This document shows positions 1-11,285 of a stretch of 64,000 bases of DNA, piece after piece (within the stretch, counting starts at the first letter, position 1; each line of letters begins with the position of its first letter). The position numbers were made by a program, and so were the translations under genes. The stretch comes from Salvator merianae (lineage: Eukaryota; Chordata; Lepidosauria; Squamata; Teiidae). The notes under the pieces were generated by a model. The model was given only the letters and a program-made list of their open reading frames with translations. It was not told the DNA's origin and did no database searches. The stretch lies in assembly GCA_003586115.2 (NCBI GenBank), contig QVOM02000001.1, positions 16,133,291 through 16,197,290 on the forward strand, read 5' to 3'.

Positions 1-489
1 TCTCTCACTCTCTGCCCCCCATCCCACGCTGGCAAGTCTACATTCAGAGGAAACTATGAACCAAAGGCCTGGGCAAAGAGGTACATTTTAACTAGGTGCT
101 CAAAACTATATAAATTTGTTGCTGTCATAGGGGCTGAAAAGATCAGTTTCTTGTGCAGGCATCAACATCCTCTGAGCTGGCTAGGGAAGTGGACAAAATG
201 GCCTCCCCTGTTTGAAACACTGTGATAAATGTGGCTCCTCTTGAGGAGAGGATATCTTGCACACGTGGGTAAACTCACTAGATTTATCTTCGACACTGAA
301 ATGGGAGAATATTAATTACGATTTTAAAGGATATTCAGGGCAGAGCACAGATAATTTCCTGAATACCACTATGTAATTTCTAGACTGTATATCCTTGGAA
401 AGTTTTCACCTCCCCTAATTGCACAATTCTCAGTATTTATGCTGTGAAACTCATTGTGGTGTGTGGATTGAACAGCATCAGGTTTGTTT
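1..489. other. AT-rich stretch with no recognised feature
   Basis: I see no coding frame with family resemblance, no repeat terminus and no microsatellite here. The sequence is AT-rich and looks single copy within this window. Confidence 0.5.
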
Positions 490-870
490 ACACAGCAAGC
501 ATCAAAAAAATCAAGGCAGCAAAAATATTCATATTATTATATGACGGTCGATGTTGGAACTTTAAAGTTTCTTGATGTATTCGCTTTTTTTCTTTTAAAT
601 AAAAGCTGCAACTGTTCAAGCCGTTTTAGTCCATACAACAGCCTTTGCACAGATCGTTGTTGCAGAATAAAAGCAGGGAAAGAGAGTAATCGCCATAAAT
701 TTCCATTATTTACACAAGAAGATGGAGCGTGCTGCAGGCCCCGAAGAGCACAGTAATGCTTTTTACATAGTGAAATAATAATATCCCTTTTGTGGCTGGA
801 AGCCTCTTTGCTGCAATCCAGAAACCCCTTGGGACGTTTTTGTCAGCTTCCTTTTCTTATGTATTTATGT
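490..870. other. candidate conserved noncoding element
   Basis: This block has no reading frame of interest and no repeat-like termini. It combines an AT-rich background with several retained CpGs (for example near 545, 580, 620, 650, 690 and 740) and short SOX/homeodomain-like strings. Neutral vertebrate DNA usually loses CpGs by deamination, so this texture is typical of conserved regulatory DNA. The call is an inference from texture only, with no alignment behind it. It could equally be ordinary unique DNA. Confidence 0.3.
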
Positions 871-1225
871 GGTGTTAGAAAGTTCAGAATGACAAACTGT
901 GAAGTCTTCTGTATCAATCAAAAAGTTGAAGATACTTTCCCATTTGTCTGTGTTTTATTATTATAGCAGCTCTAGAAAAAAAGAATAAAAAAGCGGGGAG
1001 CGTTAATGTGTTGCAAATCCTGCCCACCCTCTTCTTAAAAAAGAAATAAAGAAAGGTTCTAGTCTCTGTAGGCAATAAGGCACCCATCTGAAAAGAGCAA
1101 CAGCCAGAATGCTCATTGTGAAATCTGCATTATCTTTCCACTCCCATACCCCTCCTCTTATACACAAGAATCACTCTCTACGCTCTCTGTGCAAACAGCT
1201 TCCCCTCCCAATGCAGGCACTGTCA

Positions 1226-1327
1226 CTGTTTTAGCTAATTTATTTTATCTGTTTTATACTGCTTTTATTGTGACCCGCCCAGAGACCTTCAGGTGTAGGG
1301 TGGGATAGAAATATAAATGAATGGATG
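1226..1327 (+). mobile_element. CR1/L3-like LINE 3' tail fragment
   Basis: The string 'tgacccgcccagagacc' followed by 'gggtgggatagaaatataaat' style sequence is the typical 3' end of reptile CR1/L3-type LINEs, ending in an AT-rich simple tail. Similar tails occur in this window near 31150, 34490 and 52630. Only about 100 bp remain, on the plus strand. Confidence 0.7.
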
Positions 1328-1600
1328 GTTTGTGTTACTGGAGAACACAAGCTGAAAATACCAAGATGGAGCAAAAGGTCATATTATAAATGTCCATTAG
1401 CTGGAAATATATTTCTCTTGTTTGTAATACTGAGCTAGCCTTACTTACGCAAATAAGCAACAGGATCCAATCCTGTGTTCACTTAATGTGTGAGTTAATC
1501 CAGCTGAAGTCAATGAAATCATGTCAAGCCTGGTTTTCTTCTGGAACAAAAGTTTAGCCTCTGATCTGTACCCCATGCACTGGCCGCCACTGATACAGAG

Positions 1601-2135
1601 GGCCTGTTCACACTACAGCGGTGGAACATTCCAGTCCATTCGCTGGAACGGAGCTTTCGCACTGCCGTGGGCGTGCACCTCACCCGATCCGAACCACTTC
1701 GTACCCGATTCGTACCTGCTCCTGGGTAAGGCAAGACAAGTAAAAGCTTGTCTTCATTCCAACCTGCGCGATGGAGCGAAGATCAGGCACAGTGCTTTTG
1801 CACTCCCGTCCGCATTTGCAATGGTGGCCGAGTGTGGCTGGCGTGGCTGCGCATGCGTGGTACGAAGCTTCACACCCGGGATAGCCCATCGGGCATGGCA
1901 GCCTAGCTGCCATTATGAAGCTGGCTCCGTAACGAGCCCTCTGGTTACAAAGCGGAGCTCGATGGTACGAAGTGCGGTACCGAACTAGCGGATGCCATTC
2001 GCACTGTTCCCTCTGCTGGTCGGCTTCGGGTCCGTTCCTCTGGCTGGGAGTGCGAAGGGCAGTCAGTGTTCTCCAACCCCTCCGGTCCGAAGCCAACTAC
2101 TGGGAACGGACTACGGAGCTCAGTGCGAACAGGCC
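1601..2135 (-). mobile_element. GC- and CpG-rich non-autonomous DNA transposon, copy 1
   Basis: The left end GGCCTGTTCACACTACAG pairs with the right end CAGTGCGAACAGGCC as imperfect terminal inverted repeats. Its reverse complement aligns over its whole length with the element at 11286-11881, including blocks such as GACCAGCAGAGGGAACAG and GGAACGGAGCTTTCGCACTG, so the two copies lie in opposite orientations. Strand is given relative to the 11286 copy. Flanking 5-mers are cagag and cgtag (3 of 5 match). Open frames inside it arise only because CpG-rich sequence has few stop codons. The superfamily is not assigned. Confidence 0.85.
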
Positions 2136-2864
2136 CGTAGCCAGATAATTAAAATGGTATACCCAGGCAATCCAAATTATTTTCCAAGAATAATTATCTT
2201 ATCTGTTCATAGTAGAATATGCACAGTGCGCATCACTTTTCTGATTGTACCTAATATATCCTGTGAATTTGGTTAAATTGAAAAGCGTAATGGAAAATAT
2301 TGAAGTCTGGTATGTCATCCCTAACTGCTAGCTTACTAAGTAACTTCTCTGCCACAGAACTTTAGTTTGTATTCGTGCTCTTCCAAATGCATCTTCATAG
2401 TCTAGAGTCCCTAAAGTACCCTATTGGCAGAAGCATATATTCTGTGCCTTCTCTGTGCTCCCAAAGGGTTGCTGTATTTCTGTAGCCCTGCCTTTGGCTG
2501 GCAGTACAAACTGCTGTGAAGAAATAGTCATTGCTTTCCTTGCAGTTACATAGCTTGACTGCTGCTGTGTGTATGTGCCATGTTAATGTATAATTAAAAT
2601 AATTGTTCTTGGTGTGATAAGAGAAATAAATGATTGTCACATAACACATTCTAACACATTCAAATGACAGTAATCTAGTGGTGAACATGGAGGAGTGAAT
2701 CAACCCCAACCATCATCTTATAGGCTCAGTAGCCATTGGCCAGCATTCAGAGGGTCTTTTTATGCTTACCCATGGAATGGTCCACCATGTAGCCCACTTC
2801 TGTGCCTCTTTCTTCCACATTTGGATATGGTCTAGAGAGGCTACACTCCATGGTAGGCTACTGT
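2136..2864. other. no recognised feature
   Basis: The sequence is AT-rich up to about 2750 and of mixed composition after that. I see no gene, no repeat termini and no microsatellite in this interval. Confidence 0.5.
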
Positions 2865-3087
2865 CAGCGGCAGCCCATGGCTTTAAGGGCAGGTGTTCAT
2901 AATGTGTAGGAAGCAGGAGATCGCTATTTGTGGGGCCTCTGCGCCTCCGTACTGTTGCAGCAGGTCACTGGGCGGGTCTTCCAGTGGTCTGCTGTGACAG
3001 TACAGAGGCTCAGAGGCCCTGCGAACAGCGATCACCCGCTTCCCACACATTATGAACAGCTGCCGTTAAAGCTACGGGCCACTGCTG
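2865..3087. mobile_element. hAT-type MITE with long inverted repeats and perfect 8-bp TSD
   Basis: The element begins CAGCGGCAGCCC and ends GGGCCACTGCTG. The two arms, about 92 bp each, are inverted copies of one another at roughly 85 percent identity and share CATAATGTGT and GCGATC blocks, so most of the 223 bp can fold into a hairpin. It is flanked on both sides by GCTACTGT (2857-2864 and 3088-3095), a perfect 8-bp target duplication. An 8-bp duplication with CAG...CTG ends is the hallmark of the hAT superfamily. No transposase is encoded. A partial relative lies at 9247. Confidence 0.92.
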
Positions 3088-4049
3088 GCTACTGTGCATT
3101 AGATATAGCATAGCCTGATCTAGTTGGCCAAGATGGCCACCTAACTTGGGAAACTGGCAGACCTGTCTACCAGCATTCCAGGGGGGGCTAGACTAGTCCA
3201 GGGAGGTATGTGGAAGGGTGCATACCTCCATAGACTGGTTTAGCAGGGGAATCCAATTCAGCAACACAAAAAATTGCACCACTGTAAAGGGGCCCTCTAT
3301 GCCTCCAAGGCCAGGAACTTTCGTTCTTGGCCATTGGAGCCCTCCATCAGACTCTGAAGTTCATACAAATTTTGAAGTGGTGAAGGGCAGGACCACTCCA
3401 GCATGGAACTGCTCCAATCAGAATGATTCCAGTTGGAGTATTCCCCACACATAAGTACAGAAACAGCCAGATTTTAATCTATGGCCCTTTTTGCACTGGG
3501 CAGTAGAATGGACTACAGTCTGGTGTAGGTCTCTGCCTTCTGCATGTTAGTGTGGACTAGCAAAGACCCTGCCCTCCCCCCCTTAGTATGGCCTATCTAC
3601 AACAGACTGGGCCATGGACCAGGATAAGGTGCCAAAATGGCATCGTATCTCAGTCCAGTGGTAGACCTTTTTAAACTAGCCCACAAACAGATGGGAGGGT
3701 GTGCAGATAGCATGTATCATTGTTTGGTATACTGCACCTGGTTCCTTTGCAGCGGTGCACCAGGAAATAGTGCTAGGAGTGGGTATACCACCAAAAAGAC
3801 CCTGACTGAGAACTCCAAAGGATGGGAACTTTCATTCTCCTCCTTTGAAGGCTGGGCCAGGTTGGACTGTCAGAATGTGAATGGCCCTGAACTGCAATAT
3901 GGCAGCCCATCCCACATAGGCTAAAAGCATGAATAAGAACTGTGGCTGTCTTAGGGTGGAGCTGAGAGAAGACCACCTCTATTGGGTGCTGCAGTTGAGT
4001 TGCCATCTACCATACGCTTCACCAGGCACATCTCATTAAAGATCATTTC
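3088..4049. other. mosaic of transposon-like pieces without clear ends
   Basis: Two copies of the GGAACTTT(C)GTTC palindrome module occur here, at about 3313-3330 and 3825-3840. One transposon-like left terminus, GGCCCTTTTTGCACTGGG, starts at 3483. I could not pair this terminus with a convincing right end, so no element is delimited. No gene is seen. Confidence 0.45.
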
Positions 4050-4223
4050 TGGGGCTTATTTTGTTTTTGCTTTGCTTTGTAAAGATTGTGCTGCATAATT
4101 GTCCCTATTGTGTTGCTATGTTTTATATTACTTATAAAGTGATTCATGTTTTCTTGCTGATTGGTTAACTACCTTGAGCAATAGTTGGAATGGCAGTATA
4201 TAAATAAACTGGTTGATTGATTG
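4050..4223 (+). mobile_element. LINE 3' end fragment
   Basis: The stretch ends with 'taccttgagcaatagttgg', then a 'ggcagtatataaataaa' tail and short GATT repeats. This is the usual form of a CR1/L2-type LINE 3' terminus, giving plus orientation. The coding part is missing and the upstream boundary is approximate. Confidence 0.6.
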
Positions 4224-5378
4224 GTAACCTTAGAGAATAAGAAAATGGCCTAACTTTCCTAACTTTTAGCCAGCTTTTTTTCCTGGATTGAGCTAATTTT
4301 ATTTAAAAATAATCCCATAAAATGCTACTAAAGAAAAAAAAAACCTTATGTCATGTATCCCGTATGTAAATAGGCTTGAATGTGCCAGCAGGCGAGGTGT
4401 GCCAGTAAGCATTTTGCCAAAGAAAAGAAAACAAAAGAGGCTTTACCTATTACTACCATCCATCAAATGTTACTGACAGAAGCAGAACATGGAGTTATAG
4501 CTTTCTTGGTCTGGAACATGCTTTCTTCAGATGCACATTTCAGGAAGGAAGCCACAGAACTTGGGAAAAGGAAACCAGACTAGGCATTAGGGTTTGCAGA
4601 AAGTCAAAGGAAAATACGAGGCTATATTTAAAAGCCATTAAACCTATAACTTCAAAACCAACAGGCAGACCTTTGAAAACAAAGCAGGCACACGTTTTTG
4701 AATGATGACGGAAAGAGCCTAACAGCAGTTTCGTTATTTAATACAAGACCACGGCTGGGACATTGTAATACATGTGTGTGCATGTCTGTTTTAAAGAGCC
4801 AACAGGAGGAACCATTTTGCAGCTGGATTGTTGGATTGAGTCAGTGGGATGTGAAACAGAGGGCTGTGTTTTCCTTTCCCTCCTGTCCTCCCTTTTAAAA
4901 TTCAGATTGTGGAAGTATAATTGCAGACTTTAATGGTTCTAGAGTCTTCCTTCTTTTCTTAGTCCCTCCCCAAAACAGTCATAATAAAAGCTGACCCATG
5001 GGTGACAGCTGTAGTTACAGTTGAACGGGAAGAGAGGCAAGAAAACCACCCAAAAACAAGGCAACCCCCCTTTTTCCTTCTTCCCACCACTGCCACCAAG
5101 TGGATTTCTTTTTTCCTTGGCTGCCTTCACTAAACAGACCTTTAACCTTTTGGACTGATCCAGCTTACTCCATATATGGGGCGAGTGGGATGGCATTTAG
5201 GTGTGATGTGAACAACAGACCTCAAGCAGATTTTTTCCTAACACCAATTGTGCTTTTACTTAAGGTTTTTAAAAGGTGGAAAGTTAAAGTAAATTAATTG
5301 TCTGGTTGTTCTGAAAAGCAAGCAGATAGGTAGAGAAAAATACCTCCAGAATGTTTCTCAACAAAGCCAACATTTCTT
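4224..5378. other. no recognised feature
   Basis: AT-rich DNA. I found no gene, no element termini and no tandem repeat. The short open frames show no family motif. Confidence 0.5.
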
Positions 5379-5545
5379 GGCCCTTTCTGCACTTGGCCTT
5401 ATTGTGGATTATATCCTGCTATCCACATGCTAGTGCAAACTATGAAAGGTCTTGCCCAAGGACTACCATAGTCTGCACTAGCATGCAGATGGCAGGTCCC
5501 TATTCTGAGATGTAGTCTGGAATAAGTCCAAGTGCAGAAAGGGCC
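5379..5545. mobile_element. short MITE, GGCCCTTTCTGCACTTGG family, copy 1
   Basis: The ends GGCCCTTTCTGCACTTGG and CCAAGTGCAGAAAGGGCC are near-perfect inverted repeats. The 167-bp body is shared with 12357-12534, including GCAAACTATGAAAGGTCTTG and CTGCACTAGCATGCAGATGG. The flanking 5-mers (ttctt and attaa) do not match, so the target duplication is lost or the exact ends differ. Non-coding. Confidence 0.88.
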
Positions 5546-5576
5546 ATTAACTTACAACCCTTGGTTCAGCATCTGA

Positions 5577-6092
5577 GGCTGTTTTCACACTTACCTTATT
5601 GGGCCAGTCCTGCAGAAGCGGGCCAAACTGGAGTCATTCTAATGGTGGGAATGGCTTCACAGTCCCAGGATAAGCCTTCTGTATTTGGAAGGTTGTCCTG
5701 AGGCAGCCTCCTGCCCTGGCTCTGGAGATCGTGCAATCTCTGGAACCACTTCTCGGTTTGCTGAGCGCTAGGAACTGATGTCACCTGGTGCACCACCAAA
5801 ATGCACCCCCCTGTTATACTGGAACGGAGAGGCATATGTCCTTCTGCACATTTCCCTGGGCTGGGCTAGCCACTCTTGGAATGTCAGTAGACCTGTAAAA
5901 ACACGCCGACTGGTGTCCTGCTCTAGGTGGCCATTTTGGCTGTCTAGACCAGGTCTCACTCCATCCCAATGCTGGTGGAACAGCCCAGGGAGGTGGAGGG
6001 GCCTCTTTCGTCTGCTCTAACGTGCAAGAGGGGGTCCCAAAGAGGGCTAGCCCCTACATTGGAACAGACTCCAGGTAAGTGTGAAAAAAGCC
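5577..6092. mobile_element. non-autonomous DNA transposon, GGCTGTTTTCACACTTACC family
   Basis: The left end GGCTGTTTTCACACTTACCT and the right end AGGTAAGTGTGAAAAAAGCC are inverted repeats with one or two differences. The 516-bp body has no transposase. The flanks are tctga on the left and tcaga on the right, a 4-of-5 match to a 5-bp target duplication. The element starts 31 bp after the neighbouring MITE. A related left terminus (GGTCTTTTCCACACTTACC) is at 6545. Confidence 0.82.
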
Positions 6093-7598
6093 TCAGACTG
6101 CATCTGTATGTTCTTTCTGGCTGATGTAGGCTAGACCAGTAGGCAGAGCATCTACATGGCTCCAAGCAGATGTAAACATTCCTGCTCTGCTTTCTGAAAG
6201 AGGCAAACCTTTTGAAGGGTAAGAGATACAGCTCTGAGATTTATCCTTTCAGAGGATTTGGCACTGGAATAATGTTTGGATTATCACATTGCCTTCATGC
6301 TGAACCTTAACCAGGGGTTCTGGGTCACAGAGTAGATAACCCAACTTTTGGCACTATTTCCAGTCCCTGGCCAAGAAATTTGGCTTTGCACACACTGTTG
6401 TGCCCACAGAGCCATTTCAGAGGGTAAGGAGGAGTGGAATGGAGCCTTGGTCATTCTGCTGAGACCCTCCTGACCCCAAACCATAAGCTGCTAACGGATG
6501 CCTCCATCCAGCGCTGACTGGGACCTTGTATGGATAAAGCACAAGGTCTTTTCCACACTTACCTTGCTTGGAGAGGTTTAACTAGTCTGCTCCAGGCTGT
6601 CCTGGTCTAAGCTCAGTAGCTGCCATCTACATCACATAGGCTGGGAAGTCTGGAACAACACCAGCAGCAATGTGGATGTGCCTTCCCTGACCCACTCTAT
6701 GTGAAATATACTTCTGGTGTAAGTGGTACCCAGATGTCACTTGGTTGGACCATGTCCTGTTGCTCATACATCATGTTTGGAGCACAAGTGCAGAGCTGAG
6801 CAGTGCTGTGTCTGCTGTCTTGCCAACATCTGGCTGCCATCTTCAAAGGGAGTATGTGCACCTCTGTGCTAAGGTTCCAAACGTGATCTTTAGAGGAGGT
6901 GCATAGGCTGCAAAGACACATGGATGCTGTGATATTTCATCATGTCCAGAATGTATTCTCTTGTTCCAGACCAGGTGTAGAAGTGTCGATACCTGGTCTG
7001 GAACAGATGGCATTAGTATGGTTATGGACCTACTAATGCCAGTCATGAAACATTAAAGCTGAGGAACTTATGTTCCCTAGCTTTGATGTTCTTGGAGACA
7101 CGGGAAATGGCTGTGGGAATCAGTTGTCTTCTGTCTCACTGATAAGCGAGCCATGCTCTGTAGATCCCTGGAAGCACTTCAGGTGCATCTGCACTAGCAG
7201 CAGCAGTGGCAGGGAGGCAAAATGGGAGAAAGTACTGCCTGAGTGGCTTCTCTCGCTCTGCCAGGAAAGGGCTGCTGACAGAGCTTTCCTCCCCTTTGGG
7301 GCAGGATGCTTTTCAATGGGTCCTGCCTCCTCTGAGCATTCTCATGGTTCCATTTGGGTTCTGTGAAGATCCTGCCACTGCTACTGTTGTTCCCAGAAGA
7401 CTGCAGGATCAGCCTGAATAAATATGCTCAAACTGCACACACCTAAAATTCTGGCCCATACATGTTTAAGTTGGAAGGAGGTAAAGGATATTTTTAAAAA
7501 GGTGGGATTACTTCATGTTAAAAGAATGAAATAGTGCTGCTGATTTTGTTGCTGCTGCTGCTACTGTTAAGCATAGCCTGCGCTGCACACACTATTTA
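6093..7598. other. unassigned, partly repeat-derived sequence
   Basis: It holds a transposon-like left terminus at 6545 with no recognised partner and a GGAACTTATGTTCC palindrome module at 7063-7076. No gene and no clear complete element are seen. Confidence 0.4.
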
Positions 7599-7690
7599 CT
7601 TTTTATTTGCATTTGCATTTGTATACCACTCTTCCTCCTGGGGGCCCAGGACGGTTTACATAACCACACATAAAAAACACATTCATTCTG
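7599..7690 (-). mobile_element. LINE 3' tail fragment
   Basis: Read on the minus strand this gives a 'gtaaaccgtcctgggccccc' type 3' end followed by an AT-rich tail, as in CR1-type LINEs of reptiles. About 90 bp remain and no coding sequence is left. Confidence 0.6.
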
Positions 7691-7707
7691 TGTGAGGTCA
7701 GGCCACT

Positions 7708-8032
7708 GCTGGGCTCTGATGGAGGAACTTCCTAACCTGCTCTTTCTCCTCCGCTTCCTTCAGGTAAGGTGGCTCATATGTTGTCAATTGAGGGAGGGAG
7801 GGAGGGAGGGACGGAGGGAGAGGGGTTGCTGCTGGGAGCAGATGGAGGATCTTTCCAGATTGTTCTTTCTCCTCTATTCTCCTCAGGTAAGGTGCTGTTA
7901 TGTTGTCAGTTGAGAGAGGAAAATGGCTTTGCTGAGGGCTGGTGGAGGATATTCCCAGATTATTCTTTCTCCTCTGCTTCCGTCAGGCAAAGTGTCTCTT
8001 TCGATGACACTTGTGGGGGGGGGGGGCACAGC
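7708..8032 (+). repeat. three-unit tandem repeat, unit 100-123 bp
   Basis: The units begin at 7708, 7831 and 7931 with GCTGGGctctGATGGAGG-like strings. Each continues with TTCTTTCTCCTC, a pyrimidine run, CAG, and GTAAGG or GCAAAG. The first unit is lengthened by a (GGGA)n run (7791-7824), and the third carries twelve Gs (8015-8026). Every unit therefore repeats a sequence that looks like a 3' splice site directly abutting a 5' splice site, at 7763/7764, 7886/7887 and 7986/7987. No flanking exon was found. Confidence 0.8.
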
Positions 8033-8068
8033 TGGGAGCTGAAATAAAATAAAATAAAAATAGAAGCT

Positions 8069-8240
8069 CAAAAGCAGCTTAGAGCTGATAGCATCCACAT
8101 GCTAGTGCCTTGGTCCACATTAAAGGCTAGAAAAGACACTTCCAAATGCATTATCTGGCCTTTAATGTGGACCAGAGGTCAAATGGGAGTACTACTATCC
8201 TATGCTATCACCTCTAAGCTGCTTTCGTGCTGCTTTTTTA
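8069..8240. mobile_element. fold-back element with long inverted arms
   Basis: The left arm contains AGCAGCTTAGAGCTGATAGC and GGTCCACATTAAAGGCTAG. The right arm contains their reverse complements, CTGGCCTTTAATGTGGACC and GCTATCACCTCTAAGCTGCT. Together they form a hairpin of about 170 bp with a short loop. The exact ends and the target duplication are unclear. It is non-coding and most likely a MITE. Confidence 0.7.
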
Positions 8241-9246
8241 AAAATGTGTCTTGAGGTAGCCATAGTCAACACAAAATTAAACACTTTAAAACTCCACTGA
8301 TTACAATGGGAGAGATTTAAACTTTAAATGCTTCCTCTGAAACCAGAATTAAGTATTAGAATGCTTAATTTGTTGATGTCTGTAATGACAATGAGTATTA
8401 GCAGTAATAAGTAGCAGTGGTACATCAATACCTTATAAATATCCCACTCTAGTTCTCTGTCTCATATGATCCAGAACTTTTGTATACTTCAGGAGCTCTC
8501 TATCAAAGCTTTTTAACTTTATGCTTAAACTTCTTTGGCACGATAAGTACTTGGTGTGCCCAAGGGGACAGTCAGGGGCAGGGCGTGAAAATTCACCCAC
8601 CCCCGAACAGTCCCCAGACCTTCGCAGCCAGTCCCAAGAGCAGCTATAATCACTCTTGGGGAAGGTTAGAGAGACTAAGGCTACATCTCCACTCACCTCT
8701 GGTAAACCAGATAGAGAGGGTTTGGCTTAGGTGCACCTGGCTGTTGCAGCAAGCCATTTCCACTGCCTCGGTTGCCTTTAGAAGTGGTAGGACTTGTGCC
8801 AGAAGCCAATTTTCCTGGCCTCCTTGCAAGTCAACTGCACGGTGGAGACGCTGGCAGCCCCTTAATTTGTCACTCAGCATCTCCATGGCTACCTTTAAAT
8901 GCTGCAAGTCAAATTGTGAGGTTAGGGAATCTTTGGTGTTGAAAACTCCCATTCTGTGCCCACGACACCGTTCTCTACCCTTAGTGAGGCAGCAAGGCTC
9001 CACAGCCTCATCAATGTGAGGATCCTTGGAAATGCACTGTCCTGGAGTTGGAGAAAGAGTGCAGTGGAGAAACAGCCTAAATTTCTTCCTCCCTCTATGT
9101 GGATACAAAGAAGCGAAGGAGTGACTCACTGGGTGTAATTTCCACCCAAACCCTTTCCACAGAGAACTAAAAAAGGTCACGTTCTGGATATATTTCCTGT
9201 CCTCTGGAGTAGGTTGGTGGGGCAGGGGGAATCCGAGGGAAAATAT
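8241..9246. other. unassigned; two overlapping antisense open frames rejected as genes
   Basis: Open frames on both strands around 8480-9180 (up to about 179 codons) overlap each other. They show no domain, no splice context and no family motif. A transposon-like left end GGCTACATCTCCACTCACC starts at about 8673, but no partner end was found. Confidence 0.4.
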
Positions 9247-9345
9247 CAGTGGCGGCCCGTTGCTTTAAGGATAGGTGTTTGGAACCCGCGGGAAGGGGGA
9301 GATCGCTGGGCCACCGTACTGGGAATAGGTGTCACCACAAAGAAG
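9247..9345. mobile_element. partial hAT-type MITE related to 2865-3087
   Basis: It begins CAGTGGCGGCCCGTTGCTTTA and continues with a GGGAGATCGCTG block, matching the left arm of the complete element at 2865. A clear right terminus and target duplication are missing, so this is a fragment or a rearranged copy. Confidence 0.65.
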
Positions 9346-11285
9346 GCCTAAATGCAAGCACCAGTATGGTGACACTCATTTTCTTATGGTGCCCACTGCA
9401 GAACTTCCCCAGATGATTTTAATAATTTTACAAGTCTGTAGCAGTAGAATCTGCTGTATGTTTACTAAGAAGTAAAGACCATCAAGTTTGATGAAAGTAA
9501 TGCTTAAGAAAAGGTATTTAGGGTTTAAGTAAGTTCTACATGGAACCTTAAGGTCACTGTGACATTGCTGCAGAAGACTGCCGGCCTCACATCCATGTGG
9601 CCAAAGGATCCTCCTAGCAGGCAAACTTCGCCCAATCCTGCACCCTGGGTGGACTCATTGTGTCCTTAGAGCTCATTAGAGCACTATAGAGATAAACCAC
9701 GAGAGGAGACTGACAGGGCTTCCCTAGTGATTTATCCAGGGTGCAGCACCCAGACCTGTCTGATCCATCGTTCTTCTTTGGAGCGTACAGGAAATGGCTG
9801 TGCCAAAGAAGCCCCCAGGCAGAAACACTGAACCAAGGAACAGAAGTTCCCTGGTTCAGCATTCCCCTCTGTTGGAGCAGTGGCAGGCATGCAAACAGCA
9901 CACTGCTGCCACTGTAAACAATGGTAAGACCACTGCGATTAGTCTAAGAGTGATCTGTGCTTAAAGCATAGGTTCTGCCCTTGTACAAAACATGCCTCAC
10001 TTTCAAGGTGTTAACTTATGAACTCTTATTTAAACATAGCCACTTCCAGTTTTGGTGGAATATGCTATGGTATGGCAGGAGATCTAGCCACTGGGGGTGA
10101 AATTTATTAAGTCCCCCCTTTCATACGAAATTATTTTCTTGAGCCAATAAACAATTCAAAGCATATGCATTTCTAAAAATTGCATGAGTATGAAATTTTG
10201 TGCAAACTTTTTTTCCTATTTAAATTGCAAACATTAAGGCAAGCAAAACTGAGAGAAAATCTGAGAGAAAACAGAATTGAGAGATTTGCCTATCACTGAG
10301 AAATCTGGGTAGTTTCTTTCATAACTGAGTTCTGCTGATGGATACATCTCAGCTTAGCCATGACTGTGTTATTCTTTTAAAAAAATGAACTTTGACCTTA
10401 GTTAGGTTGACATCTCTCACCTGTTTCTTCCCTTGCTTCCAGCAATTACTCCTTCCAGATGAAATACATTCTGAGAAACATGGAGACACTAATGCCTAAA
10501 AGGACTTGTTTCTACATAGCAATTTATGAACATGTGAATTTATTGGGTGATGAAATTTATAGCCAAAGCTATTAAAAAGTGAACTTTAAAGCTCTGTAGA
10601 GAGAAGGTTTAAATCTTCAGATCAGCAACAGAATCCTTCTCAAGCTTTGGATTCTAGTAAATGATATAGGACATAATGAACCAAGGGAAGTCCGGAGTTT
10701 CTCAATGGCAATCAAACAAAAATTTGGAGGATGCCTGAACAAGCGCTGTTCTTTAAAGGAAAGAGGGATAAAGGTGTGTGGAATGGGGTTCAAACCTGCA
10801 CTTGAAATGTATCATATGGGATTTTAAAGCAGCCAAAAAAGCACCAACTATATCCAGAACAAAATGATTTGGTAGCAGTAATAACTAGTGATAGAAAAAG
10901 TTAAGAGAATTAGCTCTGCTGAGAATTATGTTGCAAGTGGGATGGGACACAACTGCTATTTTTATGGCCCTTGTGCAGCCTATTCATCTGGGAAAGTCTT
11001 TACAGAGACTTCTTAGGGATTATCTACAAGGATCATGAGTTGTTAATGCTTATTAGCAGCGACTGATAGATTTATGCCTGGTTTCCGTTTTGAGTTGTTA
11101 AAGCTATGGCCAACAGAAGTTGAGTTCAGTCCATGCTTATTTTAGTCTGCAGCCTCTATTCATGTATTTCAAAAAGGCAAAAGAAATTATTCTACAAAGC
11201 AAGATCAAATCCTTGACATACGTTGGAGAGCCAGTAGGTAGTTTAGAAAAACAATGTAAAAAATAAAAATAAAAATGAGGCAATG
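9346..11285. other. mostly unique AT-rich DNA
   Basis: A small inverted pair (CTGCACCCTGG at about 9638 and CCAGGGTGCAG at about 9736) and a GGAACAGAAGTTCC module (9837-9850) suggest an old fold-back element in the first 600 bp. From about 9950 to 11270 I see nothing but AT-rich DNA. Confidence 0.45.

Noticed and set aside
1521..2096. Overlapping open frames of 155 and 138 codons on opposite strands
   Set aside because: They lie inside the CpG-rich transposon (1601-2135), whose composition removes stop codons. No transposase or other domain is visible.
5379..5545. 5-bp target duplication at this MITE
   Set aside because: The flanking 5-mers ttctt and attaa do not match, so it is counted as a failure in the duplication tally.
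8480..9180. Open frames of 179 (plus) and 176 (minus) codons
   Set aside because: They overlap on opposite strands, have no domain, no signal peptide and no family motif, and no splice context supports an exon.
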